Source of the DNA: Noviherbaspirillum sp. UKPF54
GTDB taxonomy: Bacteria > Pseudomonadota > Gammaproteobacteria > Burkholderiales > Burkholderiaceae_D
Assembly: GCF_007874125.1 (NCBI RefSeq)
Contig: NZ_CP040128.1
Span: 806,001 to 870,000, forward strand
Length of the DNA: 64,000 nt
Direction: 5' to 3'
Below the pieces are notes generated by a model, which saw nothing but the letters and a program-made list of their open reading frames with translations, made no database searches and had not been told where the DNA came from. Positions within the stretch are counted from its first letter, which is position 1; each line of letters starts with the position of its first letter. Positions 54,926-64,000 of this stretch are shown one piece after another. Made by a program: the position numbers and the translations under genes.

Positions 54926-55432
54926 ATGAATATGCAAGTCAGGGTGGCGGTGGCCGCTGTCTGTTTCGGAGTTTTGTCTGTGGCAGCCGCGAACGATTTT
55001 GAAGACTCCGCACGAGTCGTCAGCGTCAGCCCGCAAGTCGAACAAGTCAATCAGCCGCGGCAGGAGTGCCGCACCGAGTACGTCACCACGCAGCGTCAAG
55101 CACAGCGTGGCATGGGCGGCTCAATCATCGGCGGCATCGCCGGCGGCATTCTCGGCAACCAGGTGGGCGGTGGCAACGGCCGCACTGCCGCTACTGCGGC
55201 TGGCGCGATCGTAGGGGCAATCGCCGGCGATCGCGTGGAAAACAACAACGGTGGCGGAGCGGTCGTGGAACAGCAGCCGGTGCAGCGTTGCGTCATGGTC
55301 GATAACTGGCAATCGCGCACGAACGGCTATGCCGTCACCTACGAATATCGCGGCCATACCTATACCTCGGTGATGCCCTACGATCCGGGCCAACGCCTGC
55401 GCGTGAGAGTGTCGGTGCTGCCGCTTCCGTGA
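54926..55432 (+). CDS. Glycine-zipper 2TM (17-kDa surface antigen-like) exported protein
   Basis: 168 residues. GGGAGG precedes the ATG. A signal peptide ends near VAAAN. The centre (about 70-105) is a glycine zipper (GGSIIGGIAGGILGNQVGGGNGRTAATAAGAIVGAIAGDRV), followed by CVMVDNWQSRTNGYAVTYEYRGHTYTSVMPYDPG, as in Rickettsia 17-kDa-type surface proteins. Two cysteines (ECRTEY, RCVMV) may pair. Envelope protein of structural or regulatory role. Confidence 0.86.
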   Translation: MNMQVRVAVAAVCFGVLSVAAANDFEDSARVVSVSPQVEQVNQPRQECRTEYVTTQRQAQRGMGGSIIGGIAGGILGNQVGGGNGRTAATAAGAIVGAIAGDRVENNNGGGAVVEQQPVQRCVMVDNWQSRTNGYAVTYEYRGHTYTSVMPYDPGQRLRVRVSVLPLP

Positions 55433-55499
55433 TACGGCTGAGTATTGCACGTTAATTGGGGCTCGTTCCCTGGCGGAGCGAGCCCGGCGCACGTCGTTC

Positions 55500-56195
55500 T
55501 TACTCTGCCTGGTCGGCGCCGCAGCATTTCTTGAATTTCTTGCCGCTGCCGCAAGGGCAGGGATCGTTGCGCCCCACCTTCGGCGTTTCGCGCTGCACCT
55601 GCTGCACTGCCGATTTGCGATGCGGTAGCCAGAAACGGTGGATGTGCGGGATCGCTGCCTCCATTTCCAGCGCCAGCTTGTGGCGCTTCGCGGGCGTGTC
55701 GACCAGCGCCATTTCCTCTTCCTCGATTTCCTCGGCGCCGAGCAGGTAGATCGGGCGCACCATGTCCGCGATATTCGCGCTCCAGACCGGTTCCCACGCT
55801 TCGGCGCGCAGGTTCATCCCTTCCCAGAATCCCCAGGCCCAGGCATCGCCGTCGAGCAGCGTGCGGCCGTCGACTTCCTGTTCGCAGAATAGCGGCTCGA
55901 ATTCCTTGGGCGCGACTTCGAAGGTGATCGCGACTTCATTCATGAAACGCGCGATCAGGCCGGTGATGCGTTCGGCTTCTTTCGGCGTCTTGAATTTTGG
56001 GCCCTCCGCGCCGAACGAGCCCCACACGCGGGGCAGCCATTCGGGCATCAGAACTTCTTCCGGGCCAATCGCCAGCGCGGTGAAGTAACCGTGCAGCGAA
56101 TCCATGGTCATGCCGTCGTCGGCGCAGCGGTCGGAGAGCAGAAACTGGTCGAGCTCCTTGAATTCTTTGTCGGAGAGGGGTTCGTCGAAGTGCAT
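55500..56195 (-). CDS. UPF0149/YecA-family protein with SEC-C zinc motif
   Basis: 231 residues. N-terminal YecA/UPF0149 helical domain (about 5-185: [41 protein letters not shown]) and a C-terminal SEC-C motif ([18 protein letters not shown], about 209-226) that binds zinc, as at the end of SecA. YecA proteins of this kind have been linked to ribosome or SecA association. A terminator separates it from the pil operon upstream. Confidence 0.9.
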   Translation of the reverse strand: MHFDEPLSDKEFKELDQFLLSDRCADDGMTMDSLHGYFTALAIGPEEVLMPEWLPRVWGSFGAEGPKFKTPKEAERITGLIARFMNEVAITFEVAPKEFEPLFCEQEVDGRTLLDGDAWAWGFWEGMNLRAEAWEPVWSANIADMVRPIYLLGAEEIEEEEMALVDTPAKRHKLALEMEAAIPHIHRFWLPHRKSAVQQVQRETPKVGRNDPCPCGSGKKFKKCCGADQAE

Positions 56196-56272
56196 GGATG
56201 ATGTCTTTCTGGAGATTGAGCCCGCTAGTTTAGTGGCTTGTTCTTCGAATGTCTCGGTAGCGTGGATGAAAT

Positions 56273-56302
56273 AAAAAAAGAGGCGGAACTCTCCGCCTCT
56301 TT
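56273..56302 (-). terminator. Rho-independent terminator after pilY1
   Basis: An 11-bp stem (56277-56287 with 56292-56302) around a four-base loop, followed on the minus strand by a run of seven T. It lies 24 bases after the pilY1 stop. The opposite strand has only a short T-run, so plus-strand activity would be weak. Confidence 0.85.
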
Positions 56303-56325
56303 TCGGGGGGGCGCTTGATGCGGCA

Positions 56326-59300
56326 TTACTTCTTGTACCAGTAGGTTCTGCTCATTTTCTTCTTGCCATCCTTTTCTTCGGAACCGTTTTCCAGGGCGGA
56401 CTTCTTGCTGGAATCCTGGTCGATGCAGCCGATACAGAAGCTGTGCTTTTGCCCGTCGACCAATGCAATGCCGCTCACCGGAGACGGCGGCAGGCCGCCG
56501 CCTTCCAAGATGACGCTCCGGTAAGCGCCGGTAAACATGTCCATGCTATAGCTTCGCGCCGTGCCCAGGTTGGCGGTGCAGGATACGCCGCTGGGAAGCG
56601 TCGGCTGGTTGGTGCCGAAATAGGAAATGCCGGACATGGTCAAGGGAGCGTTGACCGCCTTTTCGCCCGTGCCCAGGGTGATGTAGAAGCCGCTGACCGT
56701 ATTGTCATACTGGGTCGAGGTGGCATTGAACAGCGCCGCTTCGGTAATGGTGCTCAAGCCGCTGCCGTCTTTGCCGGTCTTCACGTCCTTCAGCATGTAG
56801 AGGCGGTTCGTGACCGCGTAGGCCGAATTGGCATTGGTGCTGTACAGGGGATGCTCACGGTCGCCGGAGCCGACCATGACGGCGTCGTAGGAGGTGCTGC
56901 TTCCGCTCGTGCCGATGGCGACCACGCTCGGCGCATAGAAGAACTTGCGCGGCACTCCCGAGGTGCATGGGCCGGTACCGCAGCCCAGGGCGGCGAACTT
57001 GTATACGCGCCATTTGTCCGGCGTATTGCCGGCCGTCGGCTCCAGGTCGACGCGCCACACATTTCCGCCGGTATCCGCCACGTACAAGCGGTCCGTATAA
57101 CCGTCATGATCGCGGTCCACCGGAGTGACATCGGACGGAATGCTGAAGTTCATGCCCGAAACCTGGCAGCTCGCCTGGGTGGATGTGCCGGTGCAGGCGG
57201 TGGCGCCGTTCGACGGCGTGGCGCTCCAGATCAGGTCGCCATTGGTTGCGTCCAGAATGAAGATGCCGCGTCCCATGTTGTCTGCGGTCGGCGGTTCATC
57301 GTCCTGCGTGGGGCTGTAACCTGCGCCGAAAATCAGCACGGGGTGGTTCCAGCCTTTGACGACAGCCATTTTCGGCCGCGACCAGGTCTGGCCGAGTTCG
57401 CTCATTCCCGCATCCGTATAGGATTTTTTCCACAGCACCTTGGGGTCGGTCGGCGAGCTGACGTCCAGCGCGTAAATAAACCGTCCGCCGCGGCGCATGC
57501 TCAGGTAGAGGTACGACTTGTTGACCGTGCCGTCGCTGTTCAACTGCTGGAAGACGCCCGGCGAGCCGTCGACGAAATAATCTTTCGGCTGCGGATTCAA
57601 GGCGCTGTTGGTCGACGGCAGCTTGAGAACGGGCGTGTTCAGACGCTGGCGATTGAGCTTGCCATAGAACTCGGGAAGAATCAGTCCCCACAGTTCCCCT
57701 CCCGGTGGGACGGAGCCGATCGATGCGGTCTGGTTGCCGTTCACCGCATGAAAGACGCCGTCGTTGCCGCCATAGAAAACGACGACCGATTCGGGGTTGC
57801 CGCCGTAGCTCAGCACCACCGGGCGCGAATGCAGCACGTCGCCGTGGATGGATGGGCGCACCGTGACGGAGCCGCCCGGGCCCAGTTCGTCGTTATTGTT
57901 GTCCTGGCCGCGCACCCAGCTGATGAGCGTGTCACGGTCCGCTGCCGCAACGCCCAGCATGGTATTGGTGATGGCGGTGTTGCCTGTGGCGAATGCATTC
58001 GTGCTGTCCGACAGCCGTGTGGCGCAACCGGTGCCGGCCGGGCAGTAGGTATAGAGGCGCCGCGGGTTGGACGACGAGCCCGCCGCAGACGCATAGTTGT
58101 CGAGCAGGTTGGCCAGGCGAAGCTGCTGGGCCGCGCCGCCTTTTTCCACGACTTCGCCATCCGGCGAATCGAAGGCCACGCCGGCGCCCTGCGGGTTCCT
58201 GATCCAGAATCCGCCGGTCGAATCCGGCACATCGTTAATGTTTTTGCTGGTCCAGAAGCTGATGGCGTTCGGCGAAATAAAGCCGGTGTCGCCGGAACTG
58301 ATCGCGTCGGCACCGGTGCTGTCGGCCAGCTGCAGCATGTTCAGGCTGGCGTTCCACTTGAACTTGTATTGTTTCAGGTTGCCGAGCCAGCGCGGGTTGC
58401 CGCCCTGGTCGGGGCGGAACATGCCCATGTAGATCTGGTTCAGATAGCTGCCCTGGGTGTTGACGCTGACCGGCAAGCTGGAAGACGAGAACACGCTGTT
58501 GACGGCCGAGACTTCGTTGAAGATTTTGCCCAGCGCGTCAACAATCCCCTGATAGCTCGTGGCGGGGAAGTATTTACCGCCGCCCTGGCTCGCCATGCTG
58601 AAAAGGAGCGCCGGAAAATCGGCCTTGCAGCTCGGCCCCATGACGCCGATGGTAAACGTCTTGATTTTCTGGCCGCTGCCGCCGTAGACGCCGTTGACGT
58701 CGGTCTGGTACATGTAGCGCGTCCATTCGTCTGCGTACAGGCCCGAAGAATCGGTGTGATTGCCCATGGAATAGGTACCGCAGAAGTTATCGGCGGCAGT
58801 CACCGTTCCGCAACTCGTGGTGCCGGGGGTAAATGCCTTGTAGCCGACGCCGCCGAACAAGCCGTAACACTGGGACGGGACCGTGATATTGCGCTTGAGC
58901 GCACTGGTGATTCCGGGCGCGTTGGCCAGCGCGGAGGACGGGCTGGTGCTGCCGCCATCGCCCGGCGTGCCCGCCGTGGTGAAGGCATTGCCGATGAAAA
59001 TGACGAAGTTGTTCTGGCATCCGGTGTTGGGCGGCGTGATTCCTGCGTAATTTCTGCCGGAGAGCCCGGTCTTGCCGGTGAAATAGGCCCACGCTTCCTG
59101 CACCGTTGCCGCCGTGGCTTCGCCGCTGGCCTTGATGTTGTCCGCTGTGTTCCCCGACGTTTGCCAGCGCTTGATCCATGCCAGCATGGCGTTCTTGCTG
59201 GTGGCGTCATTCATCGAGACAATCGGCTGGATCACGCACCCGCCGTTACCGCCAGCGGCGCAGCCGAAGCCGGTAAAGTTGTTGGAGTTGTAAACCATGA

Positions 59301-59589
59301 ACCCCACGTTAAGCTTCAATCCAGTGGGCAGGCTGCTCAGAACGTTGTAGAGCGCGCATTGCTCGATGCCGCCGGCTGTGCCATTCAGCGTTGGGGCCGT
59401 ACCGTCGGTGTACTGGCAGTTGCCGGCGCTGGAGGAAAAGTTCGCGGCATTGTCGAGAATGAACAGGACATTGGGAGCGCTGCCGCCGTTGAGGCCGTCG
59501 TAGATATCGATGTCTTCCGCCATGGCTCCAAGCGGAAGAGCGAGCACCAGCGACGCCGCGAAACGCGCAATAGACCGGATCGTTTTCAT
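56326..59589 (-). CDS. pilY1: Type IV pilus assembly tip protein PilY1
   Basis: 1087 residues. The start at 59589 has GGAGG upstream. Signal peptide (ends near GAMAE), a von Willebrand-like N-terminal region (about 35-370: [17 protein letters not shown], with the metal motif degenerate), and a C-terminal PQQ-like beta propeller (about 590-1020). Inside the propeller the EF-hand-like calcium loop [25 protein letters not shown] is intact, as needed in PilY1 for pilus extension and retraction. The C-terminus is basic ([11 protein letters not shown]). Last gene of the minor-pilin operon. Confidence 0.93.
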   Translation of the reverse strand: MKTIRSIARFAASLVLALPLGAMAEDIDIYDGLNGGSAPNVLFILDNAANFSSSAGNCQYTDGTAPTLNGTAGGIEQCALYNVLSSLPTGLKLNVGFMVYNSNNFTGFGCAAGGNGGCVIQPIVSMNDATSKNAMLAWIKRWQTSGNTADNIKASGEATAATVQEAWAYFTGKTGLSGRNYAGITPPNTGCQNNFVIFIGNAFTTAGTPGDGGSTSPSSALANAPGITSALKRNITVPSQCYGLFGGVGYKAFTPGTTSCGTVTAADNFCGTYSMGNHTDSSGLYADEWTRYMYQTDVNGVYGGSGQKIKTFTIGVMGPSCKADFPALLFSMASQGGGKYFPATSYQGIVDALGKIFNEVSAVNSVFSSSSLPVSVNTQGSYLNQIYMGMFRPDQGGNPRWLGNLKQYKFKWNASLNMLQLADSTGADAISSGDTGFISPNAISFWTSKNINDVPDSTGGFWIRNPQGAGVAFDSPDGEVVEKGGAAQQLRLANLLDNYASAAGSSSNPRRLYTYCPAGTGCATRLSDSTNAFATGNTAITNTMLGVAAADRDTLISWVRGQDNNNDELGPGGSVTVRPSIHGDVLHSRPVVLSYGGNPESVVVFYGGNDGVFHAVNGNQTASIGSVPPGGELWGLILPEFYGKLNRQRLNTPVLKLPSTNSALNPQPKDYFVDGSPGVFQQLNSDGTVNKSYLYLSMRRGGRFIYALDVSSPTDPKVLWKKSYTDAGMSELGQTWSRPKMAVVKGWNHPVLIFGAGYSPTQDDEPPTADNMGRGIFILDATNGDLIWSATPSNGATACTGTSTQASCQVSGMNFSIPSDVTPVDRDHDGYTDRLYVADTGGNVWRVDLEPTAGNTPDKWRVYKFAALGCGTGPCTSGVPRKFFYAPSVVAIGTSGSSTSYDAVMVGSGDREHPLYSTNANSAYAVTNRLYMLKDVKTGKDGSGLSTITEAALFNATSTQYDNTVSGFYITLGTGEKAVNAPLTMSGISYFGTNQPTLPSGVSCTANLGTARSYSMDMFTGAYRSVILEGGGLPPSPVSGIALVDGQKHSFCIGCIDQDSSKKSALENGSEEKDGKKKMSRTYWYKK

Positions 59590-59667
59590 GACCTTACCTC
59601 CAGGGCGACGGGCGCCGCTACTTTTGATGTGACGATGTGATTCATGGACGGGCATCGGATGGAAGAG

Positions 59668-60192
59668 CTAGCACGAGGTGGGCAAATAGGTGCGCTTGGT
59701 GACGCCCTGGTGCTGCGTTACGTGCACGCCCGAGTTGGGATCGGTGATGTCGGCCTGGACATCCCATTGCTGGCGCTTGCACTTGGTCTCCACCGGGATC
59801 GGCTTGCCGTTCGCGTCCAGGATCGGCGGCGGCGGATTTTCCTCGAAACAGAGCTTGTCGTTTTCGTCGCTATGATCGAGTGAGGGGTCATCGCTGTAGA
59901 TGGGCACCGTGTTGTTGCAGACCGGCGTGCTCACCGCGACCGAGTAGGTCGTCGCTCCCATGTCCACCGTGACGGTCTGCGACACCGGAGTAGTGGTGAA
60001 GTCGGTATTGATGACTTGTTCGATGGCTTGTTGCGCCGCCGCGTTGGCTTCGACCTTGACCTGCGTATTGCCGACGATGCGCAGATTGGTGCTGCCCGAC
60101 CGGATCGCGGTCACGACCAGCAGTGTCAACACCACCAGCATGACCAGGCTGACGATCAGGGTGGCGCCCGACTGTTTTGAGTGCGTGCTCAT
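59668..60192 (-). CDS. pilX: Type IV pilus minor protein PilX
   Basis: 174 residues. N-terminal PilX motif QSGATLIVSLVMLVVLTLLVVTAIRSG, the helix that packs into the pilus. It lacks the Gly-Phe-Thr-Leu-x-Glu pilin start, as usual for PilX. The C-terminal domain has four cysteines (VCNNT, LCFEE, KCKRQ, TSC). It overlaps the pilW stop (start at 60192, pilW stop at 60189). Confidence 0.86.
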   Translation of the reverse strand: MSTHSKQSGATLIVSLVMLVVLTLLVVTAIRSGSTNLRIVGNTQVKVEANAAAQQAIEQVINTDFTTTPVSQTVTVDMGATTYSVAVSTPVCNNTVPIYSDDPSLDHSDENDKLCFEENPPPPILDANGKPIPVETKCKRQQWDVQADITDPNSGVHVTQHQGVTKRTYLPTSC

Positions 60193-61283
60193 TTCGCTTT
60201 CCTTCCGCTGGGATTGACGACGCGCACAATCCCGCTGAACAAATGACGTTTGTAGCCGTCGTTGAATGCGCCGACGGTGCCGGCGTTGCCGAGGTTGTAT
60301 GTCTTCTTGTCGACGTAGCCGACGCTCGTTTCATTATTGCGTGCGAGCAGATTGATGCGGATGGTGACGATGTTCGCCCAATCCGCCGTGGTAAGCGCCG
60401 TGGCACCGTCCTGCTGGTAGGTGCCGCTCGTGTAGTAGTCGGGCGCGCCGTCGGAATCGGTGTCGATGCCGTAATCGAGTTGAAGGTTCTGGATGCCCTC
60501 GACCAGCGGCGTGACGGCAAAGGCGGGGGCGCCGCCGGAAACGGACAGCTGCATGCGTTTCAGGGTCGGGACGGGCTTGCCGTTGTCGTCGCTGCTGCCG
60601 GTGCAGGCGCTGCCGCTGGCTGGCACGTTGCACGGGCTGACGTAATAGATGTCGACCAGGTATTTGCGCAGGGGGGCCAGAGAGCCATCCTTTTTCTTCA
60701 GCGTGAAAACGGTCGTGTCGGAGCCGGTACCCATCACCTTGCTGAAATTCAGGGAGACATCCAGCCCGGACTGCAGGTATACCTGCCCGGCTGCGGCCGA
60801 GGCGATCGGAATGCTGGTCGTATCCGTGCGCCGGATGACGAGGATGTCGGTGCCGGCAACATGATTGGCATCGGACAGGCAGGCCGAGAGTGGATCGGGA
60901 ATGGTCGACGGCGAATCGTAGCCCTGGATCGGCAGGGGAATCGCCGCGTCCAGATCGGCCGCCGCCGTGGCGCAGGCATCGGGCATGGTGGCGGGCGCGG
61001 CCGCCAGATTGTAGTATTCGCCGTAATATCCCGCGAGCTCGATATCGTCCTGCAGCAGCTGCATCGCATAGCGGCCGTTTTCGATCTGCTGGCTGGATTT
61101 GCTCAACTCGTTGCTGGCGCTGCTTTGCTGGGTGATCAGGGTCGTGATTCCCAGGACCAGAAGCAGCCCGATGGTGATGGCAACCATCAATTCCACCAGC
61201 GAAAGGCCGGCATGCCGGCTCACCGCACGAGCGTGGCGATATCCGGCCCGGAGTGATTTGCGTACAAGTGCATTCATGGTCAT
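60189..61283 (-). CDS. pilW: Type IV pilus minor pilin PilW
   Basis: 364 residues. The start at 61283 overlaps the pilV stop as ATGA. Prepilin-type N-terminus HAGLSLVELMVAITIGLLLVLGITTLI with Glu at position 5, then IENGRYAMQLLQDDIELAGYYGEY, the PilW signature. A long C-terminal region includes DSDGAPDYYTSGTY. Part of the tip/priming complex with FimT, PilV, PilX and PilY1. Confidence 0.92.
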   Translation of the reverse strand: MTMNALVRKSLRAGYRHARAVSRHAGLSLVELMVAITIGLLLVLGITTLITQQSSASNELSKSSQQIENGRYAMQLLQDDIELAGYYGEYYNLAAAPATMPDACATAAADLDAAIPLPIQGYDSPSTIPDPLSACLSDANHVAGTDILVIRRTDTTSIPIASAAAGQVYLQSGLDVSLNFSKVMGTGSDTTVFTLKKKDGSLAPLRKYLVDIYYVSPCNVPASGSACTGSSDDNGKPVPTLKRMQLSVSGGAPAFAVTPLVEGIQNLQLDYGIDTDSDGAPDYYTSGTYQQDGATALTTADWANIVTIRINLLARNNETSVGYVDKKTYNLGNAGTVGAFNDGYKRHLFSGIVRVVNPSGRKAK

Positions 61284-61873
61284 GAACCCAAGTCGGCAAT
61301 ACTGAGGGGGACGCTCACCACGCGCCGCAGCTTTTCGTCACCATACTGTCCGGTCGCGCAAGTCCAGCCGGCCGCTGGTGCGGAGGTCGATTCCATTCCC
61401 TGCCACGCCACGCTGACGAAATAGCGATTGGCGGTCGCGTCGTAACTGATGCATCCGCGCGCGCCGATCATGGCGCCGACCTTGGCGTTGGTTCCCGATT
61501 TCTCCGCGGCGCCCTGCAGCAGATTGCTCCACTCCGTCATATCCTGAATGGCGAGGGCCTGCTGCGCCGCCGTGCCTTCCGCGCAGGTGGGCGCGGTAAC
61601 CGCCGTGCCGGTGCCGAGATAGGGTTCGCCGCTGGCGCCGTCGGTGACGGCATAACACGATGCGACCTTGCGGTTGGTGTTGATACGGGCGACCATGTCC
61701 TGCAACAGGATCAGCGCCTGGGTCCGCTGGTACGATTCGGCTTCGGCGCGCTGGCTTTGCATCATCATGCCCGCCAGGCCGAGCAGGCCGACGAGCAGTA
61801 TCACCATTGTCACGAGCACTTCCATCATGCTCACGCCAGCTTGAACGGAAGTTGATTTCATGCGTGGCTTCAT
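61280..61873 (-). CDS. pilV: Type IV pilus minor pilin PilV
   Basis: 197 residues. The start at 61873 overlaps the fimT stop by one base (TGATG). Prepilin motif GVSMMEVLVTMVILLVGLLGLAGMMMQSQ with Glu at position 5, the PilV form. Downstream, helical QRTQALILLQDMVARINTNR. It joins the pilus priming complex. Confidence 0.9.
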   Translation of the reverse strand: MKPRMKSTSVQAGVSMMEVLVTMVILLVGLLGLAGMMMQSQRAEAESYQRTQALILLQDMVARINTNRKVASCYAVTDGASGEPYLGTGTAVTAPTCAEGTAAQQALAIQDMTEWSNLLQGAAEKSGTNAKVGAMIGARGCISYDATANRYFVSVAWQGMESTSAPAAGWTCATGQYGDEKLRRVVSVPLSIADLGS

Positions 61874-62385
61874 CAGCAACTCCCTGTTTTGCTCATGGGG
61901 ACGCCGCTCAGGCCTACGCTGACACAGCGCGTGCTCGCGCTGCCGCTGATCTGGAAAGTCGGCATGGTCGTGCCGGCGAGACGCCCGTCGCTGCCGTAGG
62001 TCAGGCCACCGGTCGGGCCGGTAATGGTCAGGCCGGAAAAGGATGCCTGGCTGCCCAAGGTCGTGGTGCTGGCGGTGGAGTCCACTCCGGCCACAGTAGT
62101 GACGGTGACGGTCCAGCCGTTTTGCCAGCCGCCGCTGGCCGGGGTGATCACGACATCGCTGTTGCGCTTGATTGCCTCGCTGCGCGCGAAAATCAGCGCC
62201 GCATTGAGGTCGGAAGAGGCCGTCCTGACGGTCTGCGATTTGATGAAGCTGGAGAACGAGGGCGCAGCAAGTCCCAGCAGGATGGCGCTGATGGCGATCG
62301 TAATCATCAGTTCGACCAGCGTGAAGCCCGGCGCGCGCAGCGGGCGGCCAGGAGGGCAACATGCCGGGAGTGAATGAGGTTTCAT
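61873..62385 (-). CDS. fimT: Type IV pilus minor pilin FimT/GspH-like
   Basis: 170 residues. Prepilin motif APGFTLVELMITIAISAILLGLAAPSFSSFI, followed by the GspH-type segment LNAALIFARSEAIKRNSDVVI that is typical for FimT. C-terminal SGVPMSKTGSC. It starts nine bases after the pilE stop; the operon order pilE, fimT, pilV, pilW, pilX, pilY1 is kept. Confidence 0.9.
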   Translation of the reverse strand: MKPHSLPACCPPGRPLRAPGFTLVELMITIAISAILLGLAAPSFSSFIKSQTVRTASSDLNAALIFARSEAIKRNSDVVITPASGGWQNGWTVTVTTVAGVDSTASTTTLGSQASFSGLTITGPTGGLTYGSDGRLAGTTMPTFQISGSASTRCVSVGLSGVPMSKTGSC

Positions 62386-62393
62386 ATGTCCGC

Positions 62394-62825
62394 CTACCAG
62401 CAGGTGCTGACGGTGCCGTTGCCGCTGATGCCCTTGGTCCCGGCCTGCGTCAGGGTCAGCGTCCCGCATTTCGTGTCCTTGGCCAACTGGTTGCCGGTCG
62501 GGGTGGCCGTGATGGTGTAAGTGTTTGCCGTGACGTTCGAGATCGAAACGGTATAGTTTCTCGACACCTCGGCCGGGTCGCTCATCAGGTCGGACTTGGT
62601 GGAAGTGTATTGCCGGGCGTCGAGCAGGTATTGCTCTTCCTTGTTCGCCAGCTGGAACATGTACGTCTGGGCCGCGGAGCGGTTGGTCTTGATCACGTAC
62701 TGCGTATAGGACGGTACGGCGATGGCCGAGAGGATTCCTATAATGGCCACGGTAACCATCAATTCGATCAATGAAAATCCCCGGACGGGCTGCGCCGGCG
62801 GCATTTTCAGGGCGGTGTGGTTCAT
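62394..62825 (-). CDS. pilE: Type IV pilin-like protein PilE
   Basis: 143 residues. The start at 62825 has AAGGAA at seven bases. Leader ends in VRG, mature part FSLIELMVTVAIIGILSAIAVPSYTQYVIKTNRSAAQTYMFQLANKEEQYLLDARQYTS with Glu at position 5. Two C-terminal cysteines (KCGTL, TCW) form the D-region. In this operon position PilE acts as a minor pilin rather than the major subunit. First gene of the operon. Confidence 0.9.
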   Translation of the reverse strand: MNHTALKMPPAQPVRGFSLIELMVTVAIIGILSAIAVPSYTQYVIKTNRSAAQTYMFQLANKEEQYLLDARQYTSTKSDLMSDPAEVSRNYTVSISNVTANTYTITATPTGNQLAKDTKCGTLTLTQAGTKGISGNGTVSTCW

Positions 62826-63023
62826 TTCCGGGTTCCTTCTCGCAAAAAATATTTCTCTGATGGTTGCATTGTGAGAATACATCTATAGTGCATTCAGGCA
62901 ACATTTCTCCGATAACAGGTCAATTCCCGGGTATGAGTGGCAAGTCCTTGTTGCATCTTGTCATTTCGATCACGTCGGTGGAATCCCCGATGCCGTCTTC
63001 CGCTCGCGCTTACAATGGTGGAT

Positions 63024-64000
63024 ATGACTACGCCTGCTTCCTTTTCTGCCCTTGATCCGACCTGCGTGCTTGACGCACTGGAAAGCGTCGGCCTGTACAG
63101 CGACGGCCGCCTGCTCGCCCTGAACAGCTACGAAAACCGCGTCTACCAGGTGGGAATGGAAGACGGGCCGCCGCTGGTGGCGAAGTTTTATCGGCCGCGA
63201 CGCTGGAGCGATGCGGCGATCCTGGAGGAACATGCCTTCGTGCAGGAGCTGGCCGAACATGAAATTCCGGCGGTGCCGGCGTTGCCGCTGGCCGGGCGCG
63301 GCACGCTGCACCATTTCGAGGGATTCCGCTTTTCAGTGTTCAAGCGCCAGGGCGGGCGCGCGCCGGAGCTGGATGACAGCGCCACGCTGGAATGGCTGGG
63401 ACGCTTCATCGGGCGCATCCATGCGGTGGGCGCGGCGCAGCCGTTCGCCGAGCGGCCGGCGCTGGATATCGCCACCTTCGGCGAGGAGCCGCGCGACTAT
63501 CTGCTGGCGCAGGATTTCGTGCCGGCCGACTTGCGCGAGGCGTACCGCAGCGTGACGGCGCAGGCGCTCGACGGCGTGCGGCGCTGCTTCGACCGCGCCG
63601 GCGACGTGCGCCGTCTGCGCCTGCACGGCGATTGCCATGTCGGCAACGTGTTGTGGACCGACGCCGGGCCGCATTTCGTCGACTTCGACGACAGCCGCAT
63701 GGGTCCGGCGGTCCAGGATTTGTGGATGCTGCTGTCGGGCGAACGCGGCGACATGGCGCGCCAGCTGGCCGACCTGCTGGCGGGGTATGAAGACTTTTTC
63801 GAATTCAACCCGCGCGAGCTGTACTTGATCGAGGCGCTGCGCACGCTGCGCCTGATCCATTACTCGGCATGGCTGGCGCGGCGCTGGGACGATCCCGCGT
63901 TCCCGGCCGCTTTCCCCTGGTTCAATACGCAGCGCTACTGGCAGGACCGCATCCTCGAACTGCGCGAGCAGGTGGCGCTGATGGATGAGCCGCCGTTATG
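63024..64000 (+). CDS. srkA: Stress response kinase SrkA/YihE-like (right edge of window)
   Basis: The frame is open from the ATG at 63024 to the edge: 325 full codons plus TG. E. coli SrkA is 328 residues, so the stop is probably the next base (TGA). APH-like kinase fold: NSYENRVYQVGMEDGPPLVAKFYRPRRWSD (nucleotide-binding lysine), LHGDCHVGNVLW (catalytic Asp) and FVDFDDSRMGPAVQDLWMLLSG (metal-binding Asp). SrkA phosphorylates Ser/Thr and protects cells from stress-induced death. It is divergent from the pil operon. Confidence 0.88.
   Translation, partial: MTTPASFSALDPTCVLDALESVGLYSDGRLLALNSYENRVYQVGMEDGPPLVAKFYRPRRWSDAAILEEHAFVQELAEHEIPAVPALPLAGRGTLHHFEGFRFSVFKRQGGRAPELDDSATLEWLGRFIGRIHAVGAAQPFAERPALDIATFGEEPRDYLLAQDFVPADLREAYRSVTAQALDGVRRCFDRAGDVRRLRLHGDCHVGNVLWTDAGPHFVDFDDSRMGPAVQDLWMLLSGERGDMARQLADLLAGYEDFFEFNPRELYLIEALRTLRLIHYSAWLARRWDDPAFPAAFPWFNTQRYWQDRILELREQVALMDEPPL

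Overview
The window is GC-rich, densely packed bacterial DNA. The protein families and the type IV pilus minor-pilin operon suggest a betaproteobacterium, probably Burkholderiales and Oxalobacteraceae-like (Herbaspirillum/Noviherbaspirillum/Massilia type). That placement is an inference from family resemblance, not a database match. I see no rRNA, tRNA, CRISPR array, transposase or phage gene.

Layout. (1) 1-4550, minus: a MoxR/Bat operon (moxR, DUF58, DUF4381, batA, batB-TPR) with ATGA start/stop overlaps, cut by the left edge. (2) 4879-7530, plus: an LtaS-like membrane sulfatase. (3) 7583-21492, minus: a twelve-gene block that looks like one transcription unit. It encodes a small c-type cytochrome, an NHL-repeat lipoprotein, a LuxE-like acyl-protein synthetase, a B12-type radical SAM enzyme, an 11-heme cytochrome, a ResB protein, two SUMF1 gene pairs separated by a TPR protein, and a CcsA protein. 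I do not recognise it as a described system and consider it the best candidate for something new. (4) 21908-30137: a PAS-GGDEF-EAL protein, an SLC13/RCK transporter, a small secreted protein, a TonB-like protein and an MscS channel.

(5) 30245-45730 is an energy and stress block: phosphofructokinase, a complete alternative F-type ATPase operon of the N-ATPase type (atpD-C-Q-B-E-F-A-G, without atpR), a NUDIX hydrolase, Hsp20, PEP synthase, an ETHE1-like persulfide dioxygenase, an acyl-CoA ligase and a phasin. FNR/ANR-like palindromes lie in front of the ATPase/NUDIX pair and of ppsA, and others occur further right, including a perfect one at 50032. This points to induction at low oxygen. (6) 45776-55432 is a looser region of small genes: NUDIX, cupin, SNase-like, J-domain, MscS, a small HTH protein, DUF1488, a zinc-finger peptide and several ORFs under 60 codons with good ribosome binding sites. 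It also holds two look-alike candidate small RNAs with an anti-Shine-Dalgarno CUCCUCC motif and two very long perfect or near-perfect hairpins.

(7) 55500-62825, minus: a YecA/SEC-C protein, a terminator, then the type IV pilus assembly operon pilE-fimT-pilV-pilW-pilX-pilY1. (8) 63024 to the right edge, plus: an SrkA/YihE-type kinase, cut at or just before its stop codon.

How the parts fit: block 3 probably builds an envelope electron-transfer protein with its own system II cytochrome maturation proteins (CcsA/ResB) and its own modification enzymes. Block 5 probably maintains ion gradients, gluconeogenic carbon flow and protein stability when respiration is limited.
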